Shown: positions 52,457 to 62,475, numbered from the stretch's first letter. The stretch is 64,000 bases of DNA from Epibacterium ulvae (GCF_900102795.1 NZ_FMWG01000001.1:458623-522622); one strand, 5' to 3'. A program made the numbers and translations. Notes: generated by a model from the sequence alone, not told the origin.

Positions 52457-54784
52457 ATGACTGCCCTCTGTGTGCTCCGGGAATTCAGCAATGTGGGGTT
52501 CATTTCCCCAAGACGAGCTTTCCATGGTTTTTCGGATCGCACAAAGCCCAAAGCCTATGTTTTGGCTCCAAGGGTGGCGGTGAAAATTCAAATGAAACCC
52601 GGCGATTTGTTATCAGTAGATCTAATTTCTGACGATCAGACACTGATGATTTGGGCCTTTGATCAACGCGGCGAAACCGCGCTCAACAGCCTGAACTTAG
52701 CGGTCACGATGCATTTGGATACGCAGAATTTTGACTCTGAAGAGTTTTTAAGCTGGTTAAGATCTCTCGGCGGACAGGATGACTCGAACATCCGATGCCA
52801 TGCGCTATCAAATCAGTCTGAACCAGTTTTTTTGAAGTCCAACGCCGACATAATTGTCTGGTTGGCGTCTCCTGTGTCACCGGTGGACTTGGTTGATGGA
52901 AAAGCGAGTAATTCGGTGCATATTTCTCATCAACCTTCTTGCTCCTCATCACCAATGTTGCCCAATCTGCTCGGAGATACACGAGACGAATTCACGGTCA
53001 AGCGTGGCTCTGCGGAGGCCTATGAGGTCAAGAAAGGCGAATACATTCAGATAATTGACGTGCAAGGGCAGCAATGCTCGGACTTCATGGCATTTCGTGC
53101 TAAAGGATTGGATCAAAATAAAGAATGGATGATCGACAGCACTGCAACCAGAACAATGGTGCGCGGTGCATATCCGAGACCGGGATTGTACGACAAATTT
53201 TTTGACCAAGACCTTCAGCCCCTTTTGAATGTGGTTCAGGACACTTGCGGCCGTCACGATACCTTTGGATTGGCATGCACAGCGCGTGGGTACGAGGAAC
53301 GCGGCTTCCCAGGGCATTTGAATTGTTCTGACAACATGTCTCTTGCATTAGACCCCTTTGGGGTTCAGCGCCGGTCCGCGTGGCCCGCCATCAATTTCTT
53401 TTGGAACACTTGGATTGACCACAACCGCCAGCAGCTGATGACTGCGGAATCTTACTCGCGCCCGGGCGACTACGTGGTCATGCGCGCCATGGAAGACCTT
53501 GTTTGTGTCTCCACGGCCTGCCCAGACGATATCGATCCTATCAACGGTTGGAACCCAACCGACATACATGTGCGTATTTATCGGCCCGACACGCCCATTC
53601 GGCGTGCGGTAGCCTATCGCGAAAAGGAAGATGCCCCAATGTCTATTAGTCAGGAATCCGCATTTCACGAGCGGCTTGCCCCACTGACAGAGCACTTCGC
53701 ACCAGCCCGCGATCTTTGGGCGCCGGTGAACTTTCCAGCGACTGGAGCGCTGGGCGAATATTGGGCCTGCCGCAACGCGGTCACGCTGCAGGACATGAGC
53801 GGATTGCGAAAGTATGATATCATTGGACCCGATGCAGAGGCACTGTTGCAGCATGCGTTGACACGTAACGTGGCAAAGCTCGCTGTTTGGCGCGGCACCT
53901 ATACGCTAATGTGTGATGACAGTGGACACGTCATAGATGACGGAACGCTCTTCAGACTGGACGATCACCTGTTTCGCTGGTGCTGCGGATCGGAAGAGAG
54001 CGGTCGCACGTTAACAGCCCTTGCAGACGAGATGAACCTACAGGTCCGTATTAATGAAATGCGCAACAGCCTGCCAAACTTGGCCATTCAGGGGCCGCGT
54101 TCTCGTGATCTTCTGAAGAAAATCTGCTTCTTCCAGCCAAATGTTCCAAATCTTGATCACATGAATTGGTTCGGGGTGTCAGTTGCTCGGATGAACGATC
54201 GAAATGGTGCGCCTTTCATGATCTCGCGTTCAGGATACACCGGCGAATTGGGTTATGAGGTCTTTTGTGCCAAATCACACGCGGTCGAGGTCTGGGACGC
54301 AATCATGACGGCTGGACAAGAGTTCGGTATCAAACCGATGGGGTCTGAGGCGCTGGAAATCATTCGGATCGAAGCGGGGTTGGCTGCAGCCAACGCGGAA
54401 TTCGCATCAGGCATAGATGCCTTTGAGGCGGGGCTTGGGTTTGCTGTTGATTTAAGAAAAGAAAGCTTCCGAGGCAAAGACGCCCTTGAGCGGAACGCGA
54501 GCAATCCACGCTGTGTGCTGAAGGGTTTACTGTTCGATTGCGACGACGTCCCGCATCACGGTGCCCCTCTTTACGTTGGCGAGAGACAGGTTGGACAGAT
54601 CACATCGGCAACACGCTCTCCATCACTGGAATGCGCCATCGCAATGGCGCGTGTTTTGGTCGAACACGCGAAAAACGGTACTGTTCTTGAAGTCGGCTTG
54701 CTGGATGGGCGCATGAAACGTCTAAACGCAACCGTCACCGATATTCCATTTATAGACCCGCAGCGAAAGCGGGCACGGGCATAG
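52457..54784 (+). CDS. DUF1989 - GcvT-type aminomethyltransferase fusion
   Basis: A 775-aa protein. Residues 180-385 match the DUF1989 (urea carboxylase-associated) fold: VKKGEYIQIIDVQGQQCSDF, then TFGLACTARGYEERGFPGH and DYVVMRAMEDLVCVSTACPD. Residues 1-170 may be a degenerate related half. Residues 395-770 are a GcvT-type tetrahydrofolate-dependent methyltransferase (VTLQDMSGLRKYDIIGPDAE, then RSGYTGELGYEVFC and EALEIIRIEAGLAAANAEF). It probably transfers a one-carbon group from a methylated amine or sulfonium compound to THF. It is first in an operon with the betaine-type importer and under LacI-type control. The substrate is not known. Confidence 0.85.
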   Translation: MTALCVLREFSNVGFISPRRAFHGFSDRTKPKAYVLAPRVAVKIQMKPGDLLSVDLISDDQTLMIWAFDQRGETALNSLNLAVTMHLDTQNFDSEEFLSWLRSLGGQDDSNIRCHALSNQSEPVFLKSNADIIVWLASPVSPVDLVDGKASNSVHISHQPSCSSSPMLPNLLGDTRDEFTVKRGSAEAYEVKKGEYIQIIDVQGQQCSDFMAFRAKGLDQNKEWMIDSTATRTMVRGAYPRPGLYDKFFDQDLQPLLNVVQDTCGRHDTFGLACTARGYEERGFPGHLNCSDNMSLALDPFGVQRRSAWPAINFFWNTWIDHNRQQLMTAESYSRPGDYVVMRAMEDLVCVSTACPDDIDPINGWNPTDIHVRIYRPDTPIRRAVAYREKEDAPMSISQESAFHERLAPLTEHFAPARDLWAPVNFPATGALGEYWACRNAVTLQDMSGLRKYDIIGPDAEALLQHALTRNVAKLAVWRGTYTLMCDDSGHVIDDGTLFRLDDHLFRWCCGSEESGRTLTALADEMNLQVRINEMRNSLPNLAIQGPRSRDLLKKICFFQPNVPNLDHMNWFGVSVARMNDRNGAPFMISRSGYTGELGYEVFCAKSHAVEVWDAIMTAGQEFGIKPMGSEALEIIRIEAGLAAANAEFASGIDAFEAGLGFAVDLRKESFRGKDALERNASNPRCVLKGLLFDCDDVPHHGAPLYVGERQVGQITSATRSPSLECAIAMARVLVEHAKNGTVLEVGLLDGRMKRLNATVTDIPFIDPQRKRARA

Positions 54785-54814
54785 ACGCCCCCATCCATCA
54801 ACAGAGGAAGAATT

Positions 54815-55777
54815 ATGAAAAAACTTACGCTTACAACTACGCTTGCTTTGACGATTGCGACAACTGGCGCCATGGCACAAGAGAAAGTCATGGTGGGTGA
54901 ACCCAGTTGGCCGGGCGCAAAGATCATGAGCCGCATCATCGGCCAAGTCATTGAAACCCGTCTGGGTGGCGAGGCCGACTACGCGCCTGGTGCGAACGCC
55001 GTTATCTTTGCTTCCATGGACGGTGGGCGCGGTGACATTGACGTGCACCCAGATGTTTGGCTGCCAAATCAGTCTTCTTTCACCAATGAATATGTTGATG
55101 AAAAAGGTACAGTGTCTCTTTCCACGGGCTCTTACGAAGGTCGCGCCGGTATCTGTGTTCCAAATTACATGGTCGAAGAACACAACATTAAATCCATCTT
55201 CGATTTGGCAACGCCAATGGCGCAAGAACTGTTTGACAGCGACGGTGACGGCAAAGGTGAAATTTGGGTTGGCGCATCCGGCTGGGCATCGACAAACACC
55301 TTCAAGGTACGCGTGCGTGACTATGGTATCGAAACCTTCCTCGAGCCAACAACTGAAGACGAAACAGTTTTTTACTCCCGTCTGAAGGATTTGGTTGATC
55401 AGAAGAAAGGCGCAGCGTTCTATTGCTATGCACCACACTATGTGCACGCATTGTACCCTGTTACCATTCTGGAAGAGCCAGAAAACGATCCAAATACTTA
55501 CAAGATGGTTCAGCCAGATCAGGATGCAGATTGGTACAACAAGTCGCGCGTGGATTCCGGTGAGCCAGTGAAAACTGTTACGGTTGCTTATTCAAACTCC
55601 TTGAACGAACGCAATCCGGCGGCGGCATCTTTCCTTGCTAATATTGACATGAGCGCACAGTCTCTGTCTGAGCTGACGTACAAGGTCGTTGTTCAAGGTG
55701 GCGATATCAATGAAGTCGTTGCAGAGTGGATCGAGAACAACGGTGACATCGTAGACGGTTGGCTCGGCCTCATCTAA
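54815..55777 (+). CDS. Glycine betaine/proline-type ABC transporter substrate-binding protein
   Basis: A 320-aa periplasmic protein of the OpuAC/ProX family. The signal peptide covers residues 1-21 (TTTLALTIATTGAMAQE). The mature part has WPGAKIMSRIIGQVIETRLG, then DVHPDVWLPNQSSF and FYCYAPHYVHALYP, where the aromatic residues may form the cation-binding cage. It is well spaced from the DUF1989-GcvT gene (30 bp, with GAGGAAG before the ATG). It feeds the ATPase and permease downstream. The ligand is probably a quaternary amine or sulfonium compound. Confidence 0.92.
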   Translation: MKKLTLTTTLALTIATTGAMAQEKVMVGEPSWPGAKIMSRIIGQVIETRLGGEADYAPGANAVIFASMDGGRGDIDVHPDVWLPNQSSFTNEYVDEKGTVSLSTGSYEGRAGICVPNYMVEEHNIKSIFDLATPMAQELFDSDGDGKGEIWVGASGWASTNTFKVRVRDYGIETFLEPTTEDETVFYSRLKDLVDQKKGAAFYCYAPHYVHALYPVTILEEPENDPNTYKMVQPDQDADWYNKSRVDSGEPVKTVTVAYSNSLNERNPAAASFLANIDMSAQSLSELTYKVVVQGGDINEVVAEWIENNGDIVDGWLGLI

Positions 55778-55800
55778 GTAGCTGACTTTAAAAATATTTA

Positions 55801-55824
55801 CCTCGGTGACCTGTGTCGCCGGGG
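55801..55824 (+). other. Hairpin between binding-protein and ATPase genes
   Basis: CGGTGAC (55804-55810) pairs with GTCGCCG (55815-55821) around a CTGT loop, and flanking bases lengthen the stem with GU pairs. There is no T-run, so it is more likely an mRNA-stabilising or processing structure that raises binding-protein levels than a true terminator. Confidence 0.55.
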
Positions 55825-55847
55825 CAAAGTTTCTCTGCGGGGCTGGG

Positions 55848-56900
55848 ATGAATAAAGAAATTGCAATTGACGCAAAAGGCGTCTGGAAAGTGTTTGGCAA
55901 TCGCTCCAAAGAAGCGTTGAAGGCCATCCATGACGAAGGTCTGAGCAAGGCCGAAGTACTGGATCGTTTCAACTGCGTGGTTGGTGTCGCGGATGCGAGT
56001 TTTGAAATTGAAAAAGGCGAATTGTTCTGCGTGATGGGTTTGTCGGGCTCCGGCAAATCGACGTTGGTACGCCACGTGAACCGTCTGTTAGAACCTACCG
56101 ATGGCCATATCTATATCGGTGGTAAAGACGTGATGGGTCTCTCACCCGATGGTTTGCGTGATCTGCGTAACCGTCGCGTGGCAATGGTTTTCCAGAACTT
56201 TGGACTGATGCCACACCGTACCGTTCGCGACAATGTGGCGATGCCACTGGAAATCCGCGGTACGGGTAAGGCGCGCCGCTGGGAAGAAGCGGATCGCGTT
56301 CTCGAGTTGGTAGAACTGACCGGTTGGGAAGACAAATACGCCCATGAACTTTCAGGCGGTATGCAACAACGTGTGGGTTTGGCCCGTGCCATTGCCTCCG
56401 ACCCTGAAATCCTGCTGATGGACGAGCCATTTTCTGCGCTCGACCCGCTTATTCGTAAGCAGTTGCAGGACCAGTTCATGGAGCTGTCCAACCGCTTGAA
56501 AAAGACTACCATGTTCATCACGCACGACTTAGATGAGGCCATCCGTATCGGTCACCGTATTGCGATCATGAAAGACGGTCGTATCGTTCAAGTTGGCACC
56601 CCAGAGGAAATCATTCTTAATCCGGCTGACGAATACGTTTCAGACTTTGTGGCGGGTATCTCCAAACTCAACATGATTTTCGCACATTCTGTGATGCAAC
56701 CCGTTGAAGAATTCCAGGCAAAGCACGGTGATCTTCCAGGAGACGCGCAGAAAGCTCGACCCGATATGGATCTGAGTGACCTGATGGGGCTTTGTGTGGA
56801 AGGCCACGGCATTGTCGCTGTGACAGATGCCGATCACAAAACGGTCGGTGTAATTAACCGTGCGGGTCTGATCCGCGCAATTCAAGATAGCCAAGCGTAA
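55848..56900 (+). CDS. Glycine betaine/proline-type ABC transporter ATP-binding protein
   Basis: A 350-aa OpuAA/ProV-type ATPase. Walker A is GLSGSGKST, signature LSGGMQQRVGLARA, Walker B ILLMDEPFSALDP and switch ITHDLDEA. The C-terminal 75 residues are a partial CBS-like region (GIVAVTDADHKTVGVINR). The frame is open from a GTG at 55806, but ATG 55848 (MNKEIAIDAKGVWKVFG) follows a GGGG stretch and fits the family. It is the second gene of the importer and is followed by the permease after 11 bp. Confidence 0.95.
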   Translation: MNKEIAIDAKGVWKVFGNRSKEALKAIHDEGLSKAEVLDRFNCVVGVADASFEIEKGELFCVMGLSGSGKSTLVRHVNRLLEPTDGHIYIGGKDVMGLSPDGLRDLRNRRVAMVFQNFGLMPHRTVRDNVAMPLEIRGTGKARRWEEADRVLELVELTGWEDKYAHELSGGMQQRVGLARAIASDPEILLMDEPFSALDPLIRKQLQDQFMELSNRLKKTTMFITHDLDEAIRIGHRIAIMKDGRIVQVGTPEEIILNPADEYVSDFVAGISKLNMIFAHSVMQPVEEFQAKHGDLPGDAQKARPDMDLSDLMGLCVEGHGIVAVTDADHKTVGVINRAGLIRAIQDSQA

Positions 56901-56911
56901 GAGGATCTATC

Positions 56912-58420
56912 ATGAGTAATCAAGATATCAAGCCTGAAACCGCTGAGCGTTTGAATGGGCTGATTTGCCAATTCGTAGGTAGCAGTGAAGCTTACTACAA
57001 AGAAACTTTTGGCTACATGATGCAGGCACCCGGGTACCGGTTCACATTGAACTGGATCGCTGGTCTGCTTGGGCCCGTTTGGTTTGGGGCGCGTGGTCTT
57101 TGGAACTGGATGCTGGGTTTCCTACTTTTGGAAACTATGGCTTATATCCAAATTGGTTTGGGTCTCTTTGGTGATCTTGGGCGTGACTTCCGCGAACGTG
57201 CGGACCAGATCGTCCAGACATTGGATTTGCGTCGTCAGCAAATCGAAGCAGCTGAAAAGTCAGGCGCGTCTTCGCTGGATTCGCTTAAACGTGCAGCAGA
57301 GAGCCTTGAAGGAGCCTTGGCGAATGCGCAACAAGCGGCAATTTCTGCTGATAGCACCGGTACCTATTTCTTGATTGTTGGCATTGTGCTTCTTGCTGGT
57401 TTCAAATTCCTGCAAGCGGCAACTGCGAACTGGACGCTGGAGATGCAATTCGCCAAGTGGCGCTCTGACCGAGAAGTAAACAGTGGTTGGTCGCAAACGC
57501 GGATGATCATTTCAGCTATACTATCCTTCGGTGTTGTTGTCCTAACCAGCATCAAATTCGCTCAGCCGGGTGCGTTTTCGATCTTGTCGGTCTTCCCAAC
57601 GGATCGGAATTGGCGGCTGAATGTCGGTGATGGCGTGCAAACAGCCTTTGACTGGACCAAGCTGCATGGCCGTGGCTTCTTTGACAGCATCACTTTTGGC
57701 ATGCGGACACTCCTTGATTGGATCGAAGTGGTACTTGTGGATACACCGTGGCCGGTTGTCGCCTTTGTGATTGTCATGCTGGCTTTCCTGTCTGCAGGCG
57801 CACGTGTTGCGACCTTCACTGGCGCGGCGCTAGCATACCTAGGGCTACTGGACTTCTGGGAAAAAGCGATGACCACCATCGCGCTTCTTGGGGCCGCAGC
57901 GCTGATCTCGATCACGCTGGGTATTCCATTGGGCATTTTTTGCGCGCGTCGTCCGAAGGTTTACGCAGTCATCCGCCCAATCTTAGACTTCATGCAATCC
58001 ATGCCGTCTTTCGTTTATCTGATCCCGGTTGTAGCTTTTATCGGTTCTGGAAAACCTGCGGGTGTCGTGGCGACAATGATTTTCGGTAGCCCGCCTGTGA
58101 TCCGCTTTACGGTTTTGGGGCTGCAACAGGTTCCAGAAACCGTCCGCGAGGCTGCATTGGCCTTTGGCGCGACTCCACGCTACCTATTGTGGAGAGTTGA
58201 CTTGCCTTTGGCACGGAACACGATCATGGCAGGGGTTAACCAAACAATTCTACTGTCACTCGCGATGGTTGTTGTTGCCTCGTTGATTGGTGCCAAAGGT
58301 TTGGGTGAAGACGTCTTGGAAGCGCTACAATACGCGGCCGCTGGCCAGGGCATATTAGCTGGTCTTGCCATTCTATTCTGCGCTTTGATCTTGGATCGGA
58401 TTGTAGCTGGTAAAAAGTAA
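56912..58420 (+). CDS. Glycine betaine/proline-type ABC transporter permease
   Basis: A 502-aa ProW/OpuAB-type permease, longer than usual. The standard six-TM core lies in residues 260-500, with the EAA loop QQVPETVREAALAFGATPRY and the segment MQSMPSFVYLIPVVAFIGSG. The extra N-terminal 230 residues have two to three TM segments plus a coiled-coil stretch (QIVQTLDLRRQQIEAAEKSG, then LKRAAESLEGALANAQQA), possibly for osmosensing or partner binding. The operon ends here with a strong terminator. Confidence 0.92.
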   Translation: MSNQDIKPETAERLNGLICQFVGSSEAYYKETFGYMMQAPGYRFTLNWIAGLLGPVWFGARGLWNWMLGFLLLETMAYIQIGLGLFGDLGRDFRERADQIVQTLDLRRQQIEAAEKSGASSLDSLKRAAESLEGALANAQQAAISADSTGTYFLIVGIVLLAGFKFLQAATANWTLEMQFAKWRSDREVNSGWSQTRMIISAILSFGVVVLTSIKFAQPGAFSILSVFPTDRNWRLNVGDGVQTAFDWTKLHGRGFFDSITFGMRTLLDWIEVVLVDTPWPVVAFVIVMLAFLSAGARVATFTGAALAYLGLLDFWEKAMTTIALLGAAALISITLGIPLGIFCARRPKVYAVIRPILDFMQSMPSFVYLIPVVAFIGSGKPAGVVATMIFGSPPVIRFTVLGLQQVPETVREAALAFGATPRYLLWRVDLPLARNTIMAGVNQTILLSLAMVVVASLIGAKGLGEDVLEALQYAAAGQGILAGLAILFCALILDRIVAGKK

Positions 58421-58429
58421 GTTAATTGC

Positions 58430-58460
58430 GTGGGCGGAGCAGAGGTTTCGCCCACTTTTC
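58430..58460 (+). terminator. Rho-independent terminator of the betaine-type import operon
   Basis: GTGGGCG (58430-58436) pairs with CGCCCAC (58449-58455), loop 12 nt, followed by TTTTC. It is 10 bp after the permease stop. Confidence 0.85.
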
Positions 58461-59294
58461 AGTTGGATCGAAGTTGACTGAGAATGAACCGTAGCTTTCT
58501 TGAGAAAGCGCGAGGCCTTTGCTGCGACCGCGGTTGCCCAGTTTCAAAAGCTTCATCAAGGCGGTTGCGAACCTCCCAATTCAGAAAAAACCGGAACTTT
58601 AGATAAGTCAGGACGTTGGTCGCATCAGATCTTTTGAAGCCGTTCTGTCGGCGGCATCGCGGTGGCCACTACACGACTATATTTGTGACGCGTTACCAAT
58701 CGGCGTATTGCCTAAGGCATGTTCGACAAGTCATGGGGGGCCAGTGAAGGAGGTCACATACACGTAAAACCCCGCACTTGCTAAGAAAACAGTGCCAACT
58801 TGGCGTACGCTCTTACCAACCAAACATCGTAAATTTGATCGACGGAAGGCCGCTCTGCGGACAAAACCGGCTTTAGTTTTTCCATCTTCCTTGGAACAGC
58901 ACAGCTTTGCCTTTACGGCACAAGTTTCGCTGCATCGCATCCCACATCACCGAAACAGTCGTTCAGAGACGTCCAAACTCATCAAACCAGATCTGTATTG
59001 TCGCCGCGAACTGAATCAACTCTAAAATCGCGAACAAAGCCGTCGTTTTCTTACCTGACCGGAATGACTGGAATCAACCGATCGACGCAACACATGCGTT
59101 CAAATGTGCTGCCGGATTTTGGAAGCCCAGTGTTTTTCGAGATCGTTCTCACAGTTGTCTTGCAACTACGCTGCGGCTCGCTTTGAATCGTGCCATTCAA
59201 CAAAGTTCTTTCAATCATAGACCCACCCTATTTGCGCTAAAGCTGCAATCGGTATTCGTTGTTCACAATAAAAGACCAACAGGAAAACCGACGT
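58461..59294. other. Long non-coding stretch before the TRAP remnant
   Basis: More than 800 bp without a convincing gene. Open frames here are short and carry no family motifs. No inverted repeats typical of IS ends or tRNA-like sequence were seen. It may be decayed coding sequence, as the neighbouring TRAP operon is itself deletion-damaged. Confidence 0.45.
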
Positions 59295-60256
59295 ATGAAA
59301 ACCCCATTTAAACTAATCAGAATCCATGCCTTTGCGGCCTGTGCGATGTTTCTGACCCCCTTAGCGGCTGTCGCCGACGATGTTTCAATTCGTCTTGGGC
59401 ACGTTCTGCCAGAGAGCCATAGTTGGCATATCGCGACGACGGGATTTGCTGAAGAGGTCACAACACGTACCAAAGGCCGTGTTCAGATCGAAGTATTTCC
59501 CTCTGGGCAATTGGGCAGCGAAAAAGAAGTTATTGAAGGTTTGCAGTTCGGCTCTGTCCAAGCCGGTTTGATAGGTGCAGGTTCGTTTCAAGGTGTCGAA
59601 CCGCGCATGGGCATTATCGAAATGCCATACGCTTGGGAAGCGCGTGAACAAGCGTTCGCTGCGCTGGATGGAGAATTAGGTGATGCGCTTGAAGGTCTGC
59701 CCGAACCAAAGGGCCTTATGCGCTGTTCATCGATACCTTTGTTTATCGCGCACTTAGCCTGAAAATTTTGGCGAAACTTCTGCGTGAAACCACCGAAATG
59801 ACAGGCGTGATACTTTTGGTGATCGCATCCGCGTCGGTCTTTGGCTGGATTTTGGCTGCGGAACAAGTCCCGCAAATTGCGGTGTCTGGCATTACTCAAA
59901 CGACGGACAACGCCACGGTGGCCTTATTTATGATGATGCTCATTTTGCTGATCCTTGGAACCTTCATGGAAAGCATCGCAATAATACTAATCCTTGCGCC
60001 GGTCTTTCTCCCAATCCTAAGCCACTACGGTATCGACCCGGTTTATTTCGGTATTCTGCTAACCATTAACCTAGCAGTTGGGGCCAATACGCCGCCTCTT
60101 GGGATTGATCTTATGGCAGCTTGCCGTGTTGGGAAAATTCCGCTCAGCGACTCCTTTGTTTATCTGGCGCCATTCCTTGGCGTGATGGTTGGGGTGCTGC
60201 TGTTGCTCGTACTGTTCCCAACTCTGATTACTGATCTTCCAGCGGTTCTATTTTAG
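59295..60256 (+). pseudogene. Deletion-fused TRAP operon remnant (DctP start joined to DctM end)
   Basis: From ATG 59295 a signal peptide and DctP-type binding-protein start are read (SIRLGHVLPESHSWHIATTG, then FPSGQLGSEKEVIEGLQFGS). Near 59715 the homology breaks. A different frame continues as ALFIDTFVYRALSLKILAKL and then as the DctM large permease C terminus (GTFMESIAIILILAPVFLPI, GANTPPLGIDLMAA) to 60256. A deletion therefore removed the C-terminal half of dctP, all of dctQ and the first two thirds of dctM. The fusion is out of frame, so the transporter is dead. Confidence 0.88.
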
Positions 60257-60283
60257 TCCGCTTCTACAAAAGAAAGAAAGCTC

Positions 60284-61531
60284 TTGATGTCTATAACCCC
60301 TGATACCCGCGTTGATCTTGACCGTTTTTGGTCGACCATCCAAGCCTCTGCCGAGATTGGCAAAGGACGTCCAGGAGGATTGTCCCGCCTTACATTAAGC
60401 GATGAGGATCGCACTATGCGCGATCTGTTTTGCGACTGGTGTAAGGAAGCCGGGTTGACGGTTGAGATCGATGCAGCAGGGAACATTTTTGGCCGCCGTG
60501 ATGGCACTGATAATAGCTTGCCACCGATTTTGATGGGTAGCCACCTAGACACCCAAATCAACGGTGGTCGTTTTGATGGCATCGCAGGGGTTTTGGCTGG
60601 GCTTGAAGTCATTCGTTGCCTAAATGAAATAGGTCATACGACCAAGCGGCCGATTGTTGTGGTTGATTGGACGAATGAAGAAGGTGCGCGTTTCTCTCCA
60701 CCTATGGTCGCGTCAGGCTGCTTTGTGGGGAAATATGACATCGATTGGGTTCATGACAGGATCGGTGATGATGGCACGCGCTTTGGAGATGAGTTGCAAC
60801 GGATTGGTTACAAAGGTGATTTGCCCTGCAAAGCTGGCGAAATAGATGCGTATTTCGAGCTCCACATCGAACAAGGTCCGATCCTTGACGCAGAAAAACG
60901 TGAAGTGGGCATCGTGACTGGTAGTTATTCGGTACGCGGGATGCGTGCTTCTTTCGCAGGGCAAACGTCACACACAGGTCCAACACCAATGGATTTGCGG
61001 AAGAATGCTTTGGCAGCAGGTGCACGCTGGCTGACCGCTGTGGATGATATCGGTTGGGATTTTGCCGTTCATGACGGTAAAGCAACTGCAGCGCGTCTGA
61101 CGGCTTGGCCAAACAAGCCGGGCATCCTGTCAGATACTGCTGAGGCCGTCTGCGATGTGCGCCACTCAGACACGATCACCACACGCGCTATGGCGGAAAA
61201 AATGCGCCGTGCGTTGTTTGAATCTGCTGCGCGTTGCGGCTGTGAAGCGACCATTGAAGATGAATGGGAGTGGGGTGGTGATATCTTTGATCAGGAATTG
61301 ATTGATGGGGTACGCGCACAAGCCGTGCGCATGAACTACAACTGGCGTGATATCCAAAGTCAGGCAGGGCATGACGCTTACTTCCTTGCTACACATTGTC
61401 CAACGACGATGATTTTTGCGCCTTGTAAAAATGGGATTACCCACAACAATGAAGAAAATTGTGACCCAGAAGACTTCGTTGCCGCACTGAACATCATGTT
61501 GCATGCAGTTGTGGAACGGGCAGATCGATGA
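60284..61531 (+). CDS. Zn-dependent N-carbamoyl amino-acid hydrolase (hydantoinase/carbamoylase, M20 family)
   Basis: A 415-aa amidase of the M20 hydantoinase/carbamoylase group. Metal motifs are GSHLDTQINGG, then DWTNEEGARFSP and FELHIEQGPILD, and a dimerisation domain contains GQTSHTGPTPMDLRKNA. QAGHDAYFLATHCPTTMIFA is the C-terminal metal site. It removes the carbamoyl group from N-carbamoyl amino acids or ureido acids. The next gene overlaps by four bases. The dead TRAP importer just upstream probably once delivered the substrate. Confidence 0.92.
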   Translation: MMSITPDTRVDLDRFWSTIQASAEIGKGRPGGLSRLTLSDEDRTMRDLFCDWCKEAGLTVEIDAAGNIFGRRDGTDNSLPPILMGSHLDTQINGGRFDGIAGVLAGLEVIRCLNEIGHTTKRPIVVVDWTNEEGARFSPPMVASGCFVGKYDIDWVHDRIGDDGTRFGDELQRIGYKGDLPCKAGEIDAYFELHIEQGPILDAEKREVGIVTGSYSVRGMRASFAGQTSHTGPTPMDLRKNALAAGARWLTAVDDIGWDFAVHDGKATAARLTAWPNKPGILSDTAEAVCDVRHSDTITTRAMAEKMRRALFESAARCGCEATIEDEWEWGGDIFDQELIDGVRAQAVRMNYNWRDIQSQAGHDAYFLATHCPTTMIFAPCKNGITHNNEENCDPEDFVAALNIMLHAVVERADR

Positions 61532-62475
61532 GCGCCTTTATTGGGCATTTAGAACTGGAAGAAGCGCTGGATTGGCCAGCGCTGATTGACCAACTTCGTG
61601 ATTGGTACAGCAGTGATGCTGTATCAGCACCGGATCGCCAGGTGTTGACCATTGACCAGCCCGATGGCAGCGAGGCATCGCTATTAATTATGCCGGCTTG
61701 GGTTCCTGGACAAAGTATTGGTGTCAAAGTTGTGACGTTCTTTCCAGCCAATGCCGGAAAAGGACGCGCTACAATCAACGCGGGCTACCTTTTGTTCGAC
61801 GGTGAAACTGGCCAAATGCAAGCCGCCTTGGACGGTGACACGCTAACAGCGCGCCGAACTGCAGCGGCCTCGGCCCTCGCTGCAAGTTACCTTGCACGCA
61901 AAGATACCAAGCGGTTGGTGGTCGTTGGTACTGGCCAACTTGCCCAATCTGTCGCCGCAGCTCATTGCGCGGTGCGCGACTATGATGCAGTCACGATTTG
62001 GGGGCGCAATCTAGAAAAGGCGAACCTTGTTGCCAATGCATTGCGTGCAGACGGACTGCCAGCACAGGTCAGCGATGATTTGGAAGCGGCATGTCGTTCA
62101 GCGGATGTGGTGAGCACCGTGACAGCCTCGACCACTCCAATTGTTCTTGGCGATTGGATTTCTGAGGGCACGCATCTGGATTTAATCGGAGCCTTTAAGC
62201 CTGACATGCGCGAAAGCGATGACTTAGCGATGACGCAATCGCAGATATTTGTAGATGCGCGCGCCGGTGCGTCACTCGCTGGTGATCTTGCCCAACCTTT
62301 GGGTGATGGGCTGATTAAACCTGACTCAATTCTGGCGGACCTGACCGAGCTTTGTCAGGGCGTACATCTCGGTCGGACTGATGATATGGCAAGAACCGTG
62401 TTCAAATCGGCAGGCATGGCCTTACAGGATCTTGCAGCTGCAGATCTCGCGCTCGGTCAGTCGATGTCGGGGTAA
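61528..62475 (+). CDS. Ornithine cyclodeaminase / mu-crystallin family protein
   Basis: A 315-aa NAD(P)-binding protein of the OCD/mu-crystallin family. It shows GVKVVTFFPANAGKGRATIN, then DGDTLTARRTAAASALAASY and VVGTGQLAQSVAAAHCAV (dinucleotide-binding loop), VSTVTASTTPIVLGDWI and THLDLIGAFKPDMRE. Members deaminate ornithine to proline or reduce cyclic imino acids. It is coupled to the carbamoylase (ATGA overlap), so the pair probably degrades one amino-acid-like compound. The 3' end overlaps the convergent LysR gene by 19 bp. Confidence 0.9.
   Translation: MSAFIGHLELEEALDWPALIDQLRDWYSSDAVSAPDRQVLTIDQPDGSEASLLIMPAWVPGQSIGVKVVTFFPANAGKGRATINAGYLLFDGETGQMQAALDGDTLTARRTAAASALAASYLARKDTKRLVVVGTGQLAQSVAAAHCAVRDYDAVTIWGRNLEKANLVANALRADGLPAQVSDDLEAACRSADVVSTVTASTTPIVLGDWISEGTHLDLIGAFKPDMRESDDLAMTQSQIFVDARAGASLAGDLAQPLGDGLIKPDSILADLTELCQGVHLGRTDDMARTVFKSAGMALQDLAAADLALGQSMSG

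Noticed and set aside
58461..59294. Additional small genes in the long gap
   Set aside because: Open frames are short and without domain motifs or convincing ribosome binding sites.
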